DNA from: Candidatus Cacconaster scatequi
GTDB lineage: Bacteria > Bacteroidota > Bacteroidia > Bacteroidales > UBA932
Length of the DNA: 43,019 bases
Direction of reading: 5' to 3'
Assembly: GCA_018065305.1 (NCBI GenBank)
Contig: JAGHTO010000002.1
Coordinates: forward strand, 1 to 43,019
The position numbers were made by a program, and so were the translations under genes. Shown here one piece after another: positions 8,449 to 19,919 of this stretch. Numbering within the stretch: position 1 is the stretch's first letter; every line of letters starts with the position of its first letter. The notes under the pieces were generated by a model. It was given only the letters and a program-made list of their open reading frames with translations, was not told the DNA's origin and did not search any database.

Positions 8449-9617
8449 TGAGGAAAGCCTTACTCATATTCCTGCTGGTTCTCGTCCAGTTTGCCGCATC
8501 CTCCCAGAATCTGTCGGAGCAGAAAGAGCGCAAGCAAAAGGCCGAGAAGGAGATAGAGTTCATCAACAGCCAGTTGAAGACAATCTCTTCCAAAAAGAAA
8601 GCCAGCACCGAACAACTCTCCCTGATTCAAAAGAAGCTGACGACAAGAAAAGCCCTTCTGAAGGAGACGGACGACAGAATAAAGGGGATTGAGGCAAAGA
8701 TTGCCGCCAAAAACAGGGAGATATCCCGTCTCAACGCCGAGCTGGACACTCTGAAATCATATTACAGCAATCTGGTTTACAGCACCTACAGGAACAGGGA
8801 CACCCGTGTATGGTTCATGTATGTGCTTGCGAGCCAGGATATAGGGCAGGGATACCGGCGGTTCTCCTACTTCAAGGACCTTGCGGAGCAGGTGGGCACG
8901 CAGAAGACAGCCATTTCTGAGAAGCAGGCCGTTCTTGAATGCGAGAGGGACACCCTTGCGGAAATGAAGCGGGAGGCTGTCAGGATGAGAGAGGAACGTA
9001 AAAAGGAATACAATCAACTGACGAACGAAGAAAACCAGTACAAGAAAACGGTCAAATCTCTCACAAAGACACAGGACCAATACCGCAAGGAACTCGCGAA
9101 AAAGAAAAAAGAGGTGGAACGGCTCAATCGTGAAATTGAGAAAATGGTCAGCAACACGATAAAGAGCCAGAAATCAAGCAAAAAAGAGGTCGATTACGCC
9201 CTTAGCGGAAGCTTCGAGCAGAACCGCGGCAAACTCCCCTGGCCCGTGAAACAGGGAGTGATAATCGAACGGTTCGGAGTTCACAGCCACCCGGTCTATA
9301 AAAATCTCAAGATGCCCCAGAGCAACGGGGTGACCTTCCGGACGGGAAAGAACGCGAATGTCTTCTGCGTTTTCGACGGAGTGGTCAGCAACATCGCCGT
9401 GATCCCGGGGTACAGCCAGTGCGTTCTGGTACAGCACGGCACATATTTCACCTTCTATTGCAAATTGTCGTCAGTGAACGTGAAGAGCGGGCAGAAGGTC
9501 AAGGCGGGAGACTGTCTCGGCACTCTGGACTCCGACGAAAGCAACGGATCGTCCCTGCACTTCCAGATATGGAAGGGAACGGAAAAGCACAATCCGGAGA
9601 AATGGCTTCGCAAATGA
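8448..9617 (+). CDS. EnvC-like murein hydrolase activator (degenerate LytM/M23 domain)
   Basis: The 389-residue protein has a signal peptide (ALLIFLLVLVQFAASSQ), a long coiled coil (about 22-250, rich in Lys/Glu heptads such as LSEQKERKQKAEKEIEF) and a C-terminal LytM domain (about 262-389). In active M23 peptidases the domain carries HxxxD and HxH zinc motifs. Here the first region reads MPQSNGVTFRTGKNANV, with no His or Asp in place, and the second is SSLHFQIW, with only one His. That matches EnvC-type proteins, which do not cut peptidoglycan but activate amidases at the division site. Start coupled to the upstream TPR gene. Confidence 0.9.
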   Translation: MRKALLIFLLVLVQFAASSQNLSEQKERKQKAEKEIEFINSQLKTISSKKKASTEQLSLIQKKLTTRKALLKETDDRIKGIEAKIAAKNREISRLNAELDTLKSYYSNLVYSTYRNRDTRVWFMYVLASQDIGQGYRRFSYFKDLAEQVGTQKTAISEKQAVLECERDTLAEMKREAVRMREERKKEYNQLTNEENQYKKTVKSLTKTQDQYRKELAKKKKEVERLNREIEKMVSNTIKSQKSSKKEVDYALSGSFEQNRGKLPWPVKQGVIIERFGVHSHPVYKNLKMPQSNGVTFRTGKNANVFCVFDGVVSNIAVIPGYSQCVLVQHGTYFTFYCKLSSVNVKSGQKVKAGDCLGTLDSDESNGSSLHFQIWKGTEKHNPEKWLRK

Positions 9618-9627
9618 TGAAAATTTG

Positions 9628-9635
9628 TAAATTTG
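9628..9635 (+). promoter_or_regulatory. Possible internal promoter box before the ybhN-like gene
   Basis: TAAATTTG fits TAnnTTTG in the 36-base gap between the EnvC-like and YbhN-like genes, 19 bases before the ATG at 9654. No convincing -33 box was found. Confidence 0.35.
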
Positions 9636-9653
9636 CAAAGCAGTAAGAATCGT

Positions 9654-10655
9654 ATGGATACCAAGGTCAAGAAAGCCCTCACCTTCACGTTGGCACTTGC
9701 AGGAGCCGTTGTCCTGCTCTATTTCGCATTCAGGAACATTGACTGGAGGAATTTCTATGACAATTTGACAAAATGCGATTTCAAGCTCATAATAGGCGTG
9801 ATTGCCATACAGTGGTTCATCACCTATCTCCGCGGCAACAGATGGAAGGTGATGATGAATCCTCTCAGCCCGAAAATCACAAGGCGCGAGACCTATGATG
9901 CCTACGCAATCTGCTATCTGGCCAACATCGTCTTCCCACGCTCCGGTGAAGTGGTACGCTGCGGATTGATTGCGGACACGAAAAAGACCTCCTTCGAGGG
10001 CTCTCTGGGCACGGTTGTCATCGAACGCACCTGGGACATTGTCTGCGTTTTCATCGCCTGCATACCTCTCTTCTTCTTCGGCAGTTTCAGAGATTTCCTG
10101 ATGGAAAAGATGTTCAGACCCGCTGCGGACAGTATGCAACTGAGCCTGGTATGGATTGCGGTTGCAGCAATTGCGGTCATCGCAGCCATTGTCCTTATCA
10201 TAAGGGCCAACAGGGAGAGGATAGGAAAAAGCAAAGCCGGGGCCGCCTTCCTCCGATTCGCGAAAGGCCTTGGAAACGGCATCGCCGCCGGATTCAGAAT
10301 GGAGCGGAAATGGGTGTTCTTCGGATATACTCTGGTGATATGGGTCCTCTACTGGCTCTGCAGCCTGATGACGCTCAAGGCGTTTCCTGATGCAGCTTCA
10401 ATGGGTGGAATGGACGCCCTGTTCCTGATGGTGATAGGTTCTCTCGGCTGGATGGTTCCCGTCCAGGGAGGTTTCGGGGCATACCATTTCATCGTGGCAA
10501 TGGCCCTTGTCCCGATTTATTCATTCTCCTATGACACCGGGTTGATATTTGCGACTCTGTCGCACGAATCCCAGATAGTCCAGATGCTTCTTTGCGGTAT
10601 AATCTCAATGGCAAGCTGGGCACACTACAAACGTCACTCACTAAAAAAAGCATAA
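9654..10655 (+). CDS. YbhN/LPG-synthase-type transmembrane protein
   Basis: Integral membrane protein of 333 residues, of the lysylphosphatidylglycerol synthase transmembrane (flippase-like) family. It has about eight hydrophobic helices, for example ALTFTLALAGAVVLLYFAF near the N-terminus and LSLVWIAVAAIAVIAAIVLI in the middle. Family landmarks are YLRGNRWKVMM, YAICYLANIVFPRSGEVVRC and the glycine-rich GSLGWMVPVQGGFGAYHF near the end. The soluble catalytic domain of MprF is absent, as usual for this subfamily, so the substrate is unknown; lipid movement is only an inference. The ATG at 9654 is chosen over a TTG seven codons upstream. Its stop overlaps the next start by one base. Confidence 0.85.
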   Translation: MDTKVKKALTFTLALAGAVVLLYFAFRNIDWRNFYDNLTKCDFKLIIGVIAIQWFITYLRGNRWKVMMNPLSPKITRRETYDAYAICYLANIVFPRSGEVVRCGLIADTKKTSFEGSLGTVVIERTWDIVCVFIACIPLFFFGSFRDFLMEKMFRPAADSMQLSLVWIAVAAIAVIAAIVLIIRANRERIGKSKAGAAFLRFAKGLGNGIAAGFRMERKWVFFGYTLVIWVLYWLCSLMTLKAFPDAASMGGMDALFLMVIGSLGWMVPVQGGFGAYHFIVAMALVPIYSFSYDTGLIFATLSHESQIVQMLLCGIISMASWAHYKRHSLKKA

Positions 10656-11647
10656 TGAAATCAATTCTCGGTATCGGTAATGCCCTGACGGACATTCTCG
10701 CCGTCCTTCCCGACGATTCACTTCTTCAGAAATACAATCTTCCGCTCGGAAGCATGCAGCACGTGGATGCAACGACAGGCAACAAAATCTGGGCTGAACT
10801 GAAAAAAAACGGGGTACAGTATGTTGCCGGCGGATCCGCCGCCAATACAATTTCCTGCACTTCTATATTCGGAATGCCCTCCAGCTTCATCGGAAAAGTG
10901 GGTGACGATGAACTGGGCTCCCTGTTCCGCCAGGCACAGCAACAGAACGGCATCAAATCCAACCTGCTTCTTGGCACTGCCGCTTCAGGAAGGGCAATGG
11001 TGTTCATCACCGCCCCGAATGCGGACCGCACTTTCGCCACATATCTCGGGGCGGCGTTGCAACTGGAGCCGGATGACCTGAAACCCGAATATTTCGAGGG
11101 CTACGATTATCTGCATATCGAAGGCTATCTTGTACAGAACCAGCGTCTCTTCCGCCGTGCGCTCGAACTGGGGAAGAAACAGGGAATGACCATCTCCCTT
11201 GATATGGCCTCCTACAATGTAGTGGAGTCCAACAACGCCTTCCTGCAGGATGTCGTGAAGAACTACATAGACATCGTTTTCGCAAATGAAACCGAAGCCA
11301 AGGCCTTCACCCACAAAGAGCCGGATGAAGCGCTGGAAGCCATTTCACAAATGTGCGAAATCGCCGTGGTCAAGATAGGCAAGGACGGTTCCCTCGTAAA
11401 ACGCGGTGACGAGAAATACATGATAGAGGCCTGGCCGGCAGCCACCATCGACGCCACCGGAGCTGGGGACTCCTATGCCGCCGGATTCCTTTATGCCCAC
11501 GCTTTGGGTATGCCGCTCAAGACTTGCGGAGAAGTGGGGTCGATACTCGCCGCAAAAGTGGTGGAAGTGATTGGAACGAAAATAGACATTCCCCGCTGGA
11601 AGGCGGCGAAGACCGAAATCCGTCAGCTCCTCGGGGTATCAGAATAG
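10655..11647 (+). CDS. PfkB-family carbohydrate/nucleoside kinase (adenosine-kinase-like)
   Basis: Cytosolic ATP-dependent kinase of 330 residues. PfkB signature 1 is seen as YVAGGSAANTISC with SFIGKVGDDELG, and signature 2 as TIDATGAGDSYAAGFLYA, which contains the catalytic Asp and anion hole. Bacteroidota members of this type are usually annotated as adenosine kinase or sugar kinase. The sequence does not decide between ribokinase, fructokinase and adenosine kinase activity. The ATG at 10655 overlaps the previous stop (TAATG). The last 9 bases overlap the 3' end of the convergent deoxynucleoside kinase gene, leaving no room for a separate terminator. Confidence 0.9.
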   Translation: MKSILGIGNALTDILAVLPDDSLLQKYNLPLGSMQHVDATTGNKIWAELKKNGVQYVAGGSAANTISCTSIFGMPSSFIGKVGDDELGSLFRQAQQQNGIKSNLLLGTAASGRAMVFITAPNADRTFATYLGAALQLEPDDLKPEYFEGYDYLHIEGYLVQNQRLFRRALELGKKQGMTISLDMASYNVVESNNAFLQDVVKNYIDIVFANETEAKAFTHKEPDEALEAISQMCEIAVVKIGKDGSLVKRGDEKYMIEAWPAATIDATGAGDSYAAGFLYAHALGMPLKTCGEVGSILAAKVVEVIGTKIDIPRWKAAKTEIRQLLGVSE

Positions 11648-12253
11648 ACCGTTTAGAACGGCATCTATCTTGTCCGTGATGGAGGCGAAATCCTCGGGAA
11701 TTTCTTCAAAATTCAATTTATCGACGTCGATGACAAGCAGGCGGCCCTCCTTGTAGCCGCTTATCCATTCCTCATACCTGTCATTGAGGCCCTTCAGATA
11801 ATCAAGCCGGATGCTGCTCTCATACTCACGTCCGCGCTTCTGGATGTTGGCCACCAGGTGCGGAATGGATGAGCGCAAATATATCAGCAGGTCAGGCGGC
11901 TGCACAAGCGAGACCATCAGGGAGAAGAGAGAGCTGTAGTTTTCGAAATCCCTGGTGGACATAAGGCCCATATCGTGAAGGTTCGGTGCAAAGATGCAGG
12001 CATCCTCGTATATGCTCCGGTCCTGTATGACGTTCATATCCGACTTGCGGATGTCCACTATGTCAAGGAAACGGCGGTTCAGAAAATATATCTGGATATT
12101 GAAAGACCATCTTTCCATATCATTGTAGAAATCGGCAAGATACGGATTGAATTCCACAGATTCGAACTTCGACACCCAGTTGTAATGCTGGGCAAGCATT
12201 CTGGAAAGGGTTGTTTTTCCGCTGCCTATATTTCCTGATACGGCTACGTGCAT
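11639..12253 (-). CDS. Deoxynucleoside kinase (dGK/dCK/TK2 family)
   Basis: Cytosolic salvage kinase of 204 residues, the normal length of bacterial deoxyadenosine/deoxyguanosine kinases. It opens with the P-loop MHVAVSGNIGSGKTTLSRML. The DRS motif in VIQDRSIYEDACIFA supplies the catalytic acid region, and the lid region holds arginines (KRGREYESSIRLDYL). It phosphorylates deoxynucleosides to 5'-monophosphates; which base is preferred cannot be read. It is transcribed divergently from the metallo-hydrolase gene. Confidence 0.9.
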   Translation of the reverse strand: MHVAVSGNIGSGKTTLSRMLAQHYNWVSKFESVEFNPYLADFYNDMERWSFNIQIYFLNRRFLDIVDIRKSDMNVIQDRSIYEDACIFAPNLHDMGLMSTRDFENYSSLFSLMVSLVQPPDLLIYLRSSIPHLVANIQKRGREYESSIRLDYLKGLNDRYEEWISGYKEGRLLVIDVDKLNFEEIPEDFASITDKIDAVLNGLF

Positions 12254-12278
12254 ACTCTCATTTTTTAATTTTGATATA

Positions 12279-12307
12279 CAAAGTTACAACTTTCTTTAGT
12301 AACTTTG
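12279..12307. promoter_or_regulatory. Mirror-image divergent promoters between dNK and MBL genes
   Basis: CAAAGTTAC (12279-12287) and GTAACTTTG (12299-12307) form a perfect 9-base inverted repeat with an 11-base spacer. Each arm contains TAACTTTG, a TAnnTTTG -7 box, one on each strand. The left box serves the kinase gene (start 12253) and the right box the hydrolase gene (start 12330). The symmetry could also bind a regulator. Confidence 0.6.
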
Positions 12308-12329
12308 GCATCGGTTACAAGGAAAACGA

Positions 12330-12964
12330 ATGGAAATAAAGTCTTTATATTTCAACGGGCTCAGGGAATGTTGCTATGTGGTATGGGACGAAAGCCTCGA
12401 ATGTGTCATCATCGACCCGGGTTTCAGCAACGGAAACGAGTTTGAAAGACTGAAGAAATTCATAAACGACAAGAATCTCACCCCGGTAAAGATTCTTCTG
12501 ACGCATTGTCATTTCGACCACGTGCTCGGATTGGAGGACGCCAGGCTGTACTGGAATCTGCCCGTCTATTTCGACCATAAGGAATCCGACCAGCTGGAGA
12601 GGGCCCCGAGGTACAGCACGATGCTCGGCATCGAGACAAAACCTTTCTCCGGAGAGGCAATCGATATAAAAGACGGTGACATCATCCGGTTCGGAAGCAC
12701 GCAGCTGCAGGTTATCTCAACCCCCGGCCACACGGAAGGTGGAGTATGCTACTACTGCAGGGAGCAGGAAGCAATATTCACAGGCGACACCCTGTTCGCC
12801 GGCAGCATCGGACGCACAGACCATCTGGGAGGCAATCTCGAGCAACTGATGAACAGCATCACCACCAAGCTTATGACTCTCGACGGACAGGTCAGAGTCT
12901 ACCCGGGCCACGGTTCAAAGAGTGATATCGCCTACGAAAGGGCTACAAATCCCTTCCTCCAATA

Positions 12965-12965
<1 letters not shown>
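12330..12965 (+). CDS. Metallo-beta-lactamase-fold hydrolase (glyoxalase II-like)
   Basis: Cytosolic zinc hydrolase of 211 residues. The HxHxDH metal motif is [11 protein letters not shown], followed by the downstream histidines and aspartate in [22 protein letters not shown] and VYPGHGSKS. This arrangement is that of the short YcbL-type glyoxalase II-like group; thioester hydrolysis is likely but the natural substrate is not known. First gene of an operon: its TAA overlaps the uvrA ATG by one base. Confidence 0.88.
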
Positions 12966-15762
<2,797 letters not shown>

Positions 15763-15766
<4 letters not shown>

Positions 15767-16740
15767 TAAAGAACCTGTCCCTCTGGCGCTCCCTTCAGCG
15801 CGACAACAACACGAAAGTGCTGAACACCTTCATAACCGAAGGTCTCTCCAGATATGTCATCTATCTGTCGGAAGCGCTGCACGAACGCCGTTTCTATCAG
15901 ATTTCGGAAGAGATAGCAGCAAAGGAGAAGGTCAAGCTGATCCTGATTGCCGGCCCTTCCAGCAGCGGAAAGACCACGTCTGCAAAACGTCTTGCCATTC
16001 AACTGCGGCTTACCGGACTCAATCCTCTGGTGATATCTCTTGACGACTATTTTGTCAACAGGGTGGATACGCCCAGAGACGAGAACGGAGAGTATGATTT
16101 CGAATGTCTTGAGGCTCTGGACCTGCCTCTGCTCAACAGTAATCTGACAGACCTCTTCGAAGGAAGGGAGGTGGAGATGCCCCGGTATGACTTCGTAACC
16201 GGGGAACGCTTCCATACGGGGAACAAACTGAGGTTGAACGATGGAGATGTCCTTATTATGGAGGGAATCCACGGTCTCAACCCCAAACTGACACAATCGA
16301 TTCCGGACGATTTGAAGCACAAACTGTTCGTCTCCGTCCTCACCCCCATTTCCATCAGCGAAGAGGTGACCGTGGAGGCCGCCGATTATCGCCTTCTCCG
16401 CAGGACTGTCAGAGACAACCGTACCCGCAATTCAAACGCTGAATCCACGATTCTCAGGTGGCCGTCAGTAAGGAGAGGAGAAGCAAAACACATCAACCCG
16501 TTCCGGGAACTGGCGGACGATGAAATCAACTCCGCCCTGATGTACGAGCTCCCTCTGTTGAAATGTTATGCCGAACCGGTTCTTCAGGCTGTCAAGGCCG
16601 ACTCCCCCGCATACGCAGAGGCCCGGCGTCTTATCGAAATTCTTCACGAAATCGTTGCCCTCACTCCCTCGGAGCTCAAGCACATCCCTCCCACATCCCT
16701 CATCCGGGAATTCATCGGCGACTCCAGCTTCACTTATTGA
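15763..16740 (+). CDS. Uridine-kinase-like nucleoside kinase (short form)
   Basis: P-loop kinase of 325 residues. Walker A is IAGPSSSGKTTSAKRL (about 63-78), followed by SLDDYFVNRVDTPRDENG and the MEGIHGLNP region typical of uridine-kinase/phosphoribulokinase-like proteins. Most Bacteroidota homologues I know are about 550 residues, with N-terminal TGS and tRNA-synthetase-SAD-like domains. Here the protein begins only about 60 residues before the P-loop, so those domains are missing. The overlap of its ATG with the uvrA stop (ATGA) supports this start as genuine rather than a mis-call. Substrate is probably a nucleoside, but unproven. Confidence 0.85.
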
Positions 16741-16784
16741 GAAGTTGCGCAATACGCGGGTGCACTCGCGTATTGCGCAACTTT
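16741..16784. terminator. Strong bidirectional hairpin terminator
   Basis: A perfect 17-base-pair stem (16742-16758 with 16767-16783, beginning AAGTTGCGCAATACGCG) closes an 8-base loop. It sits directly after the nucleoside kinase stop and before the convergent symporter gene, so it can end both transcripts. Confidence 0.8.
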
Positions 16785-16804
16785 CATTCACAGGGTTTGC
16801 AGTT

Positions 16805-18757
16805 CTACCAAAGAATTACGTACAGAATTGCTACTATTACAATTATAAACGCTCCTCCGACTGCATATCCGCGGCTGGTGTGGAAGAGGCTCAAGTCCAC
16901 TTCCAGAGCCTTGGCATCCCTGTATGTGTCATTGGCATTGCTGTGGAGCCATATCGATGAGCATCCCACAAGAACGCCGAAGAAGAAGAATGTCTGGAAG
17001 CCGATGTCGTTCAGATAGGCGATCAGATTCGTCTCGGGTGAAGTGCCTTCCGGCAGACATGCGCCCCATATCACCACCACTGCGGCAAGCAATATGAAGA
17101 ACAATCCGCTCAGCCCGAGAATCTTGCTCCATTTCATCATTCTTGCGCGGTCATATTCGGACGGCAGGGTGCACTGTTCGCTGTTCCTGTTGTCTATGAC
17201 GGATATGATTACGAACATCGCCATAAGTATCATAAAGATGTAGCCGGCCCTGAACTGGAACGGGACGTCTCCCATAAACACCTTGAACAGGACACCGAGG
17301 GGAATCGTGGCAATCGCCGTCCACACGGCGGCACGGCCGGAAGCCCTCTTCCACAGAAGGCCCATTCCGAACACGGTGATGATGCCGGGATATATGAAAC
17401 CCGAATACTCCTGAATGTACTGGAATGCCTGGTCAAGTCCTCCGAGCAGAGGCTTCACCGCGATGGCTGCAATCACGAGGGCGCAGAGCGAGGTGATGCG
17501 TCCCACCGCCACAAGATTGCGGTCTCCCGCCCCCTTATTGATGTACTTCTTGTAGATATCCATCGTGAAGAGCGTCGAGGTGCTGTTGAACATCGAGGCC
17601 AGGGAGGAGATGATGGCGGCGGCAAGCGCGGCGAACGTCAGGCCCTTCACGCCCGTAGGGGTGAAGTTCCTCACAAGCCACGGATATGCGTCATCAGCAA
17701 CATTGATGCTCCCCTGAAGATTTGACACGATTTCCGGGTGTATCGAGATATAGTATGCGCAGACACCGGGAAGAACCACGATGAAGGGAATCAATATCTT
17801 GAGGAATCCGGCGAAGATGAGGCCCTTCTGCGCCTCCTGGGTACTCTTCGCCGCAAGTCCCTTCTGGGTGATGTACTGGTTGAAGCCCCAGTAGCCGAGG
17901 TTCGTCAGCCACACACCGCCCACAACGGCGGCGATGCCGGGAACGTTCGCGAAGGCGCTCTCACCGTGGCTGCGCTGGATGACAAGATGAAGATGGCTGT
18001 CGTGCAGATGCTCCCCTGTCGTCAGGTCAGTAAAGATATTGTTCAGACCTGCAAGGACGCCTTCTCCCCCGCCCACGGCGGTAAGAGCGAACCACGCGGT
18101 CACAAGGCCGCCTCCTACCAGGAAGGTGACCTGAAGCACGTCAGTCCAGGCCACGGAAGCCAGACCGCCGTAGATTGAATAGATACCCGCGATGATGAAA
18201 AGCATCAGTATTATTATCATCCTCATCGAAACCGTATATCCTCCCAGAGCCACGGAAACGCCCTGCAGTCCGAGAATCTGTTCGATTGCCAGTGCTCCCA
18301 GCCAGGCCACGGAAGTGAGATTCACAAAGACATACAGGAAGAGCCAGAGGATTGAGAACGCCAGTCCCACGCCGTCATTGTAACGCTCGCGGAGGAACTG
18401 CGGTATCGTGAATATCTTCCGTTTCAGCATTATCGGCAGGAGGAACTTGCCTATCACCACGAGGGTGACTGCCGCCATAAGCTCGTATGCGGCGGTGGCG
18501 ATGCCGTCGGCATAGCTCGTCCCAGACATTCCGATGAACTGCTCCGCGGAGATGTTGGCCGCGATGAGGGATGCTCCCACGGCCCACCAGGTCAGGGTAT
18601 TTCCCGCGAGGAAGTAATCCCCGGCACTCTTCTCCTGCCCTTTCTTCGTCCGGCCGAAGAACAGGCCGAGGCAGATGAGAAGCAACAGATATGCAATGAC
18701 GATTACAAGGTCTACGACTCTGAATCCCGATGCTTCGATATAATCCAAAACATTCAT
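16805..18757 (-). CDS. Sodium:solute symporter (SGLT-type sugar transporter)
   Basis: Inner-membrane Na+/solute cotransporter of the SSS family, 650 residues, with about 14 hydrophobic helices. The first is VVDLVIVIAYLLLLICLGLF, and the last sits at the extreme C-terminus (GGAFIIVIVAILYVILW). Conserved pieces include SAGDYFLAGNTLTWWAVG, SLIAANISAEQFIGMSG and the loop FTLDIYKKY-like MDIYKKYIN. The extended length and a terminal helix resemble the SGLT branch rather than the proline branch. As last gene of the operon with GH51 arabinofuranosidase and aldose epimerase (11-base gap), it probably imports the released pentose; arabinose is the inferred substrate. Confidence 0.9.
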   Translation of the reverse strand: MNVLDYIEASGFRVVDLVIVIAYLLLLICLGLFFGRTKKGQEKSAGDYFLAGNTLTWWAVGASLIAANISAEQFIGMSGTSYADGIATAAYELMAAVTLVVIGKFLLPIMLKRKIFTIPQFLRERYNDGVGLAFSILWLFLYVFVNLTSVAWLGALAIEQILGLQGVSVALGGYTVSMRMIIILMLFIIAGIYSIYGGLASVAWTDVLQVTFLVGGGLVTAWFALTAVGGGEGVLAGLNNIFTDLTTGEHLHDSHLHLVIQRSHGESAFANVPGIAAVVGGVWLTNLGYWGFNQYITQKGLAAKSTQEAQKGLIFAGFLKILIPFIVVLPGVCAYYISIHPEIVSNLQGSINVADDAYPWLVRNFTPTGVKGLTFAALAAAIISSLASMFNSTSTLFTMDIYKKYINKGAGDRNLVAVGRITSLCALVIAAIAVKPLLGGLDQAFQYIQEYSGFIYPGIITVFGMGLLWKRASGRAAVWTAIATIPLGVLFKVFMGDVPFQFRAGYIFMILMAMFVIISVIDNRNSEQCTLPSEYDRARMMKWSKILGLSGLFFILLAAVVVIWGACLPEGTSPETNLIAYLNDIGFQTFFFFGVLVGCSSIWLHSNANDTYRDAKALEVDLSLFHTSRGYAVGGAFIIVIVAILYVILW

Positions 18758-18768
18758 GACTGCAAGTT

Positions 18769-19911
18769 TTATTTCACTACGTCAAAAACGAAAATGCATC
18801 GGCTCGTGTACTTCTCGCCGGGGCGGAGGACCACCGAAGGCCACTGCTCCTTGTTGGGACTGTCAGGATAGTGCTGGCTCTCGATGCAGATGGCTGTTCT
18901 GCGGTTGTAGGTGACACCCTTCTTTCCGGTGATTGTCCCGTTGAGGAAATTGCCGGTATATACCTGGACTCCGGGTTCGCTGGTGTATTCGGTCAGACGG
19001 ATGCCGGTGCGGGGGCTCACGAGAACCACTGCGGGCTGTTCGATGTTCCCCTTGCTGTCAAGCACCCAGTTATGGTCATATCCGCCGGCAAGGGCGAGGG
19101 GTTCGAAAGATGTCTGCTCTATCCTCTCCCCGATTCTGGTGGGAGTGCGGAAATCGAGAGGCGTACCTTCGACAGATACGATTTCACCCGTGGGAATCAG
19201 ACCCGCATCGGTAGGTGTGAAGCAGCTTGCATTGACCTGGAGGATATCATCCAGGACGTCGTAAGTCCCGGGTTCTCCGGAGAGGTTGAAGTAACTGTGG
19301 TTCGTCATATTGATGACGGTGGGGGCATCGGTGACGGCCTCATACTGTATGTCAATCATATTGTCGGCAGTAAGAGTGAAGGTCACAGTCGCGTTGACGG
19401 TACCGGGAAAACCGTTGTCACCGTCCTTTGACTCAAGGGCGATCTTCAGGTGTGTGGCATTGCTCTCAACCACGTCGAAAACGCGGTTGTCCCAACTGAG
19501 GGGACCGCCATGAAGACAGTTCTCGCCATCGTTTGCAGGCAGGTTGTATTCCTTGCCGTCAAGAGTGAACTTCGCCTTGCCGATACGGTTCGCATAGCGG
19601 CCGATAGTAGCACCGAAGTTGTTGTCGTTGTTCTCGGGGAAATATTCGCTGACGGAACCGAACCCGTGGACCACGTCGCGATACTTCCCATCCTTGTCAG
19701 GAACCATCACGGAAACGATTCTGCCACCGAAATTGGTGATGCAGACTTCCATTCCGGATTCATTGGTGAGCGTGTAGAGGGCCGTCGCCTTGCCGTTGTA
19801 CTGACCTTCGAAAGCCTTGGGATCAAGCCCTGATTTGGTAAGGGCGGAAGGAGCGGTCGCGCAGGACACTGTCAGAACTGCCGCCGCAAGAAATGAGAAT
19901 AGCTGTTTCAT
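18769..19911 (-). CDS. galM: Aldose 1-epimerase, exported lipoprotein form
   Basis: Interconverts alpha and beta anomers of free sugars. The 380-residue protein starts with a lipoprotein signal (SFLAAAVLTVSC, Cys17), so it acts in the periplasm rather than the cytosol. GalM landmarks are IGRYANRIGKAKF, NCLHGG, the catalytic-His region INMTNHSYFNLSG and the catalytic-Glu region YTSEPGVQVYTGNF. Its place between a secreted arabinofuranosidase (8-base gap) and a sugar symporter suggests it supplies the anomer the transporter takes up. Confidence 0.93.
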   Translation of the reverse strand: MKQLFSFLAAAVLTVSCATAPSALTKSGLDPKAFEGQYNGKATALYTLTNESGMEVCITNFGGRIVSVMVPDKDGKYRDVVHGFGSVSEYFPENNDNNFGATIGRYANRIGKAKFTLDGKEYNLPANDGENCLHGGPLSWDNRVFDVVESNATHLKIALESKDGDNGFPGTVNATVTFTLTADNMIDIQYEAVTDAPTVINMTNHSYFNLSGEPGTYDVLDDILQVNASCFTPTDAGLIPTGEIVSVEGTPLDFRTPTRIGERIEQTSFEPLALAGGYDHNWVLDSKGNIEQPAVVLVSPRTGIRLTEYTSEPGVQVYTGNFLNGTITGKKGVTYNRRTAICIESQHYPDSPNKEQWPSVVLRPGEKYTSRCIFVFDVVK

Positions 19912-19919
19912 ATAGAAGA

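Noticed and set aside
8448-9617. Reading the EnvC-like protein as an active M23 endopeptidase
   Set aside because: The HxxxD motif is absent and one His of HxH is replaced, so direct hydrolysis is unlikely.
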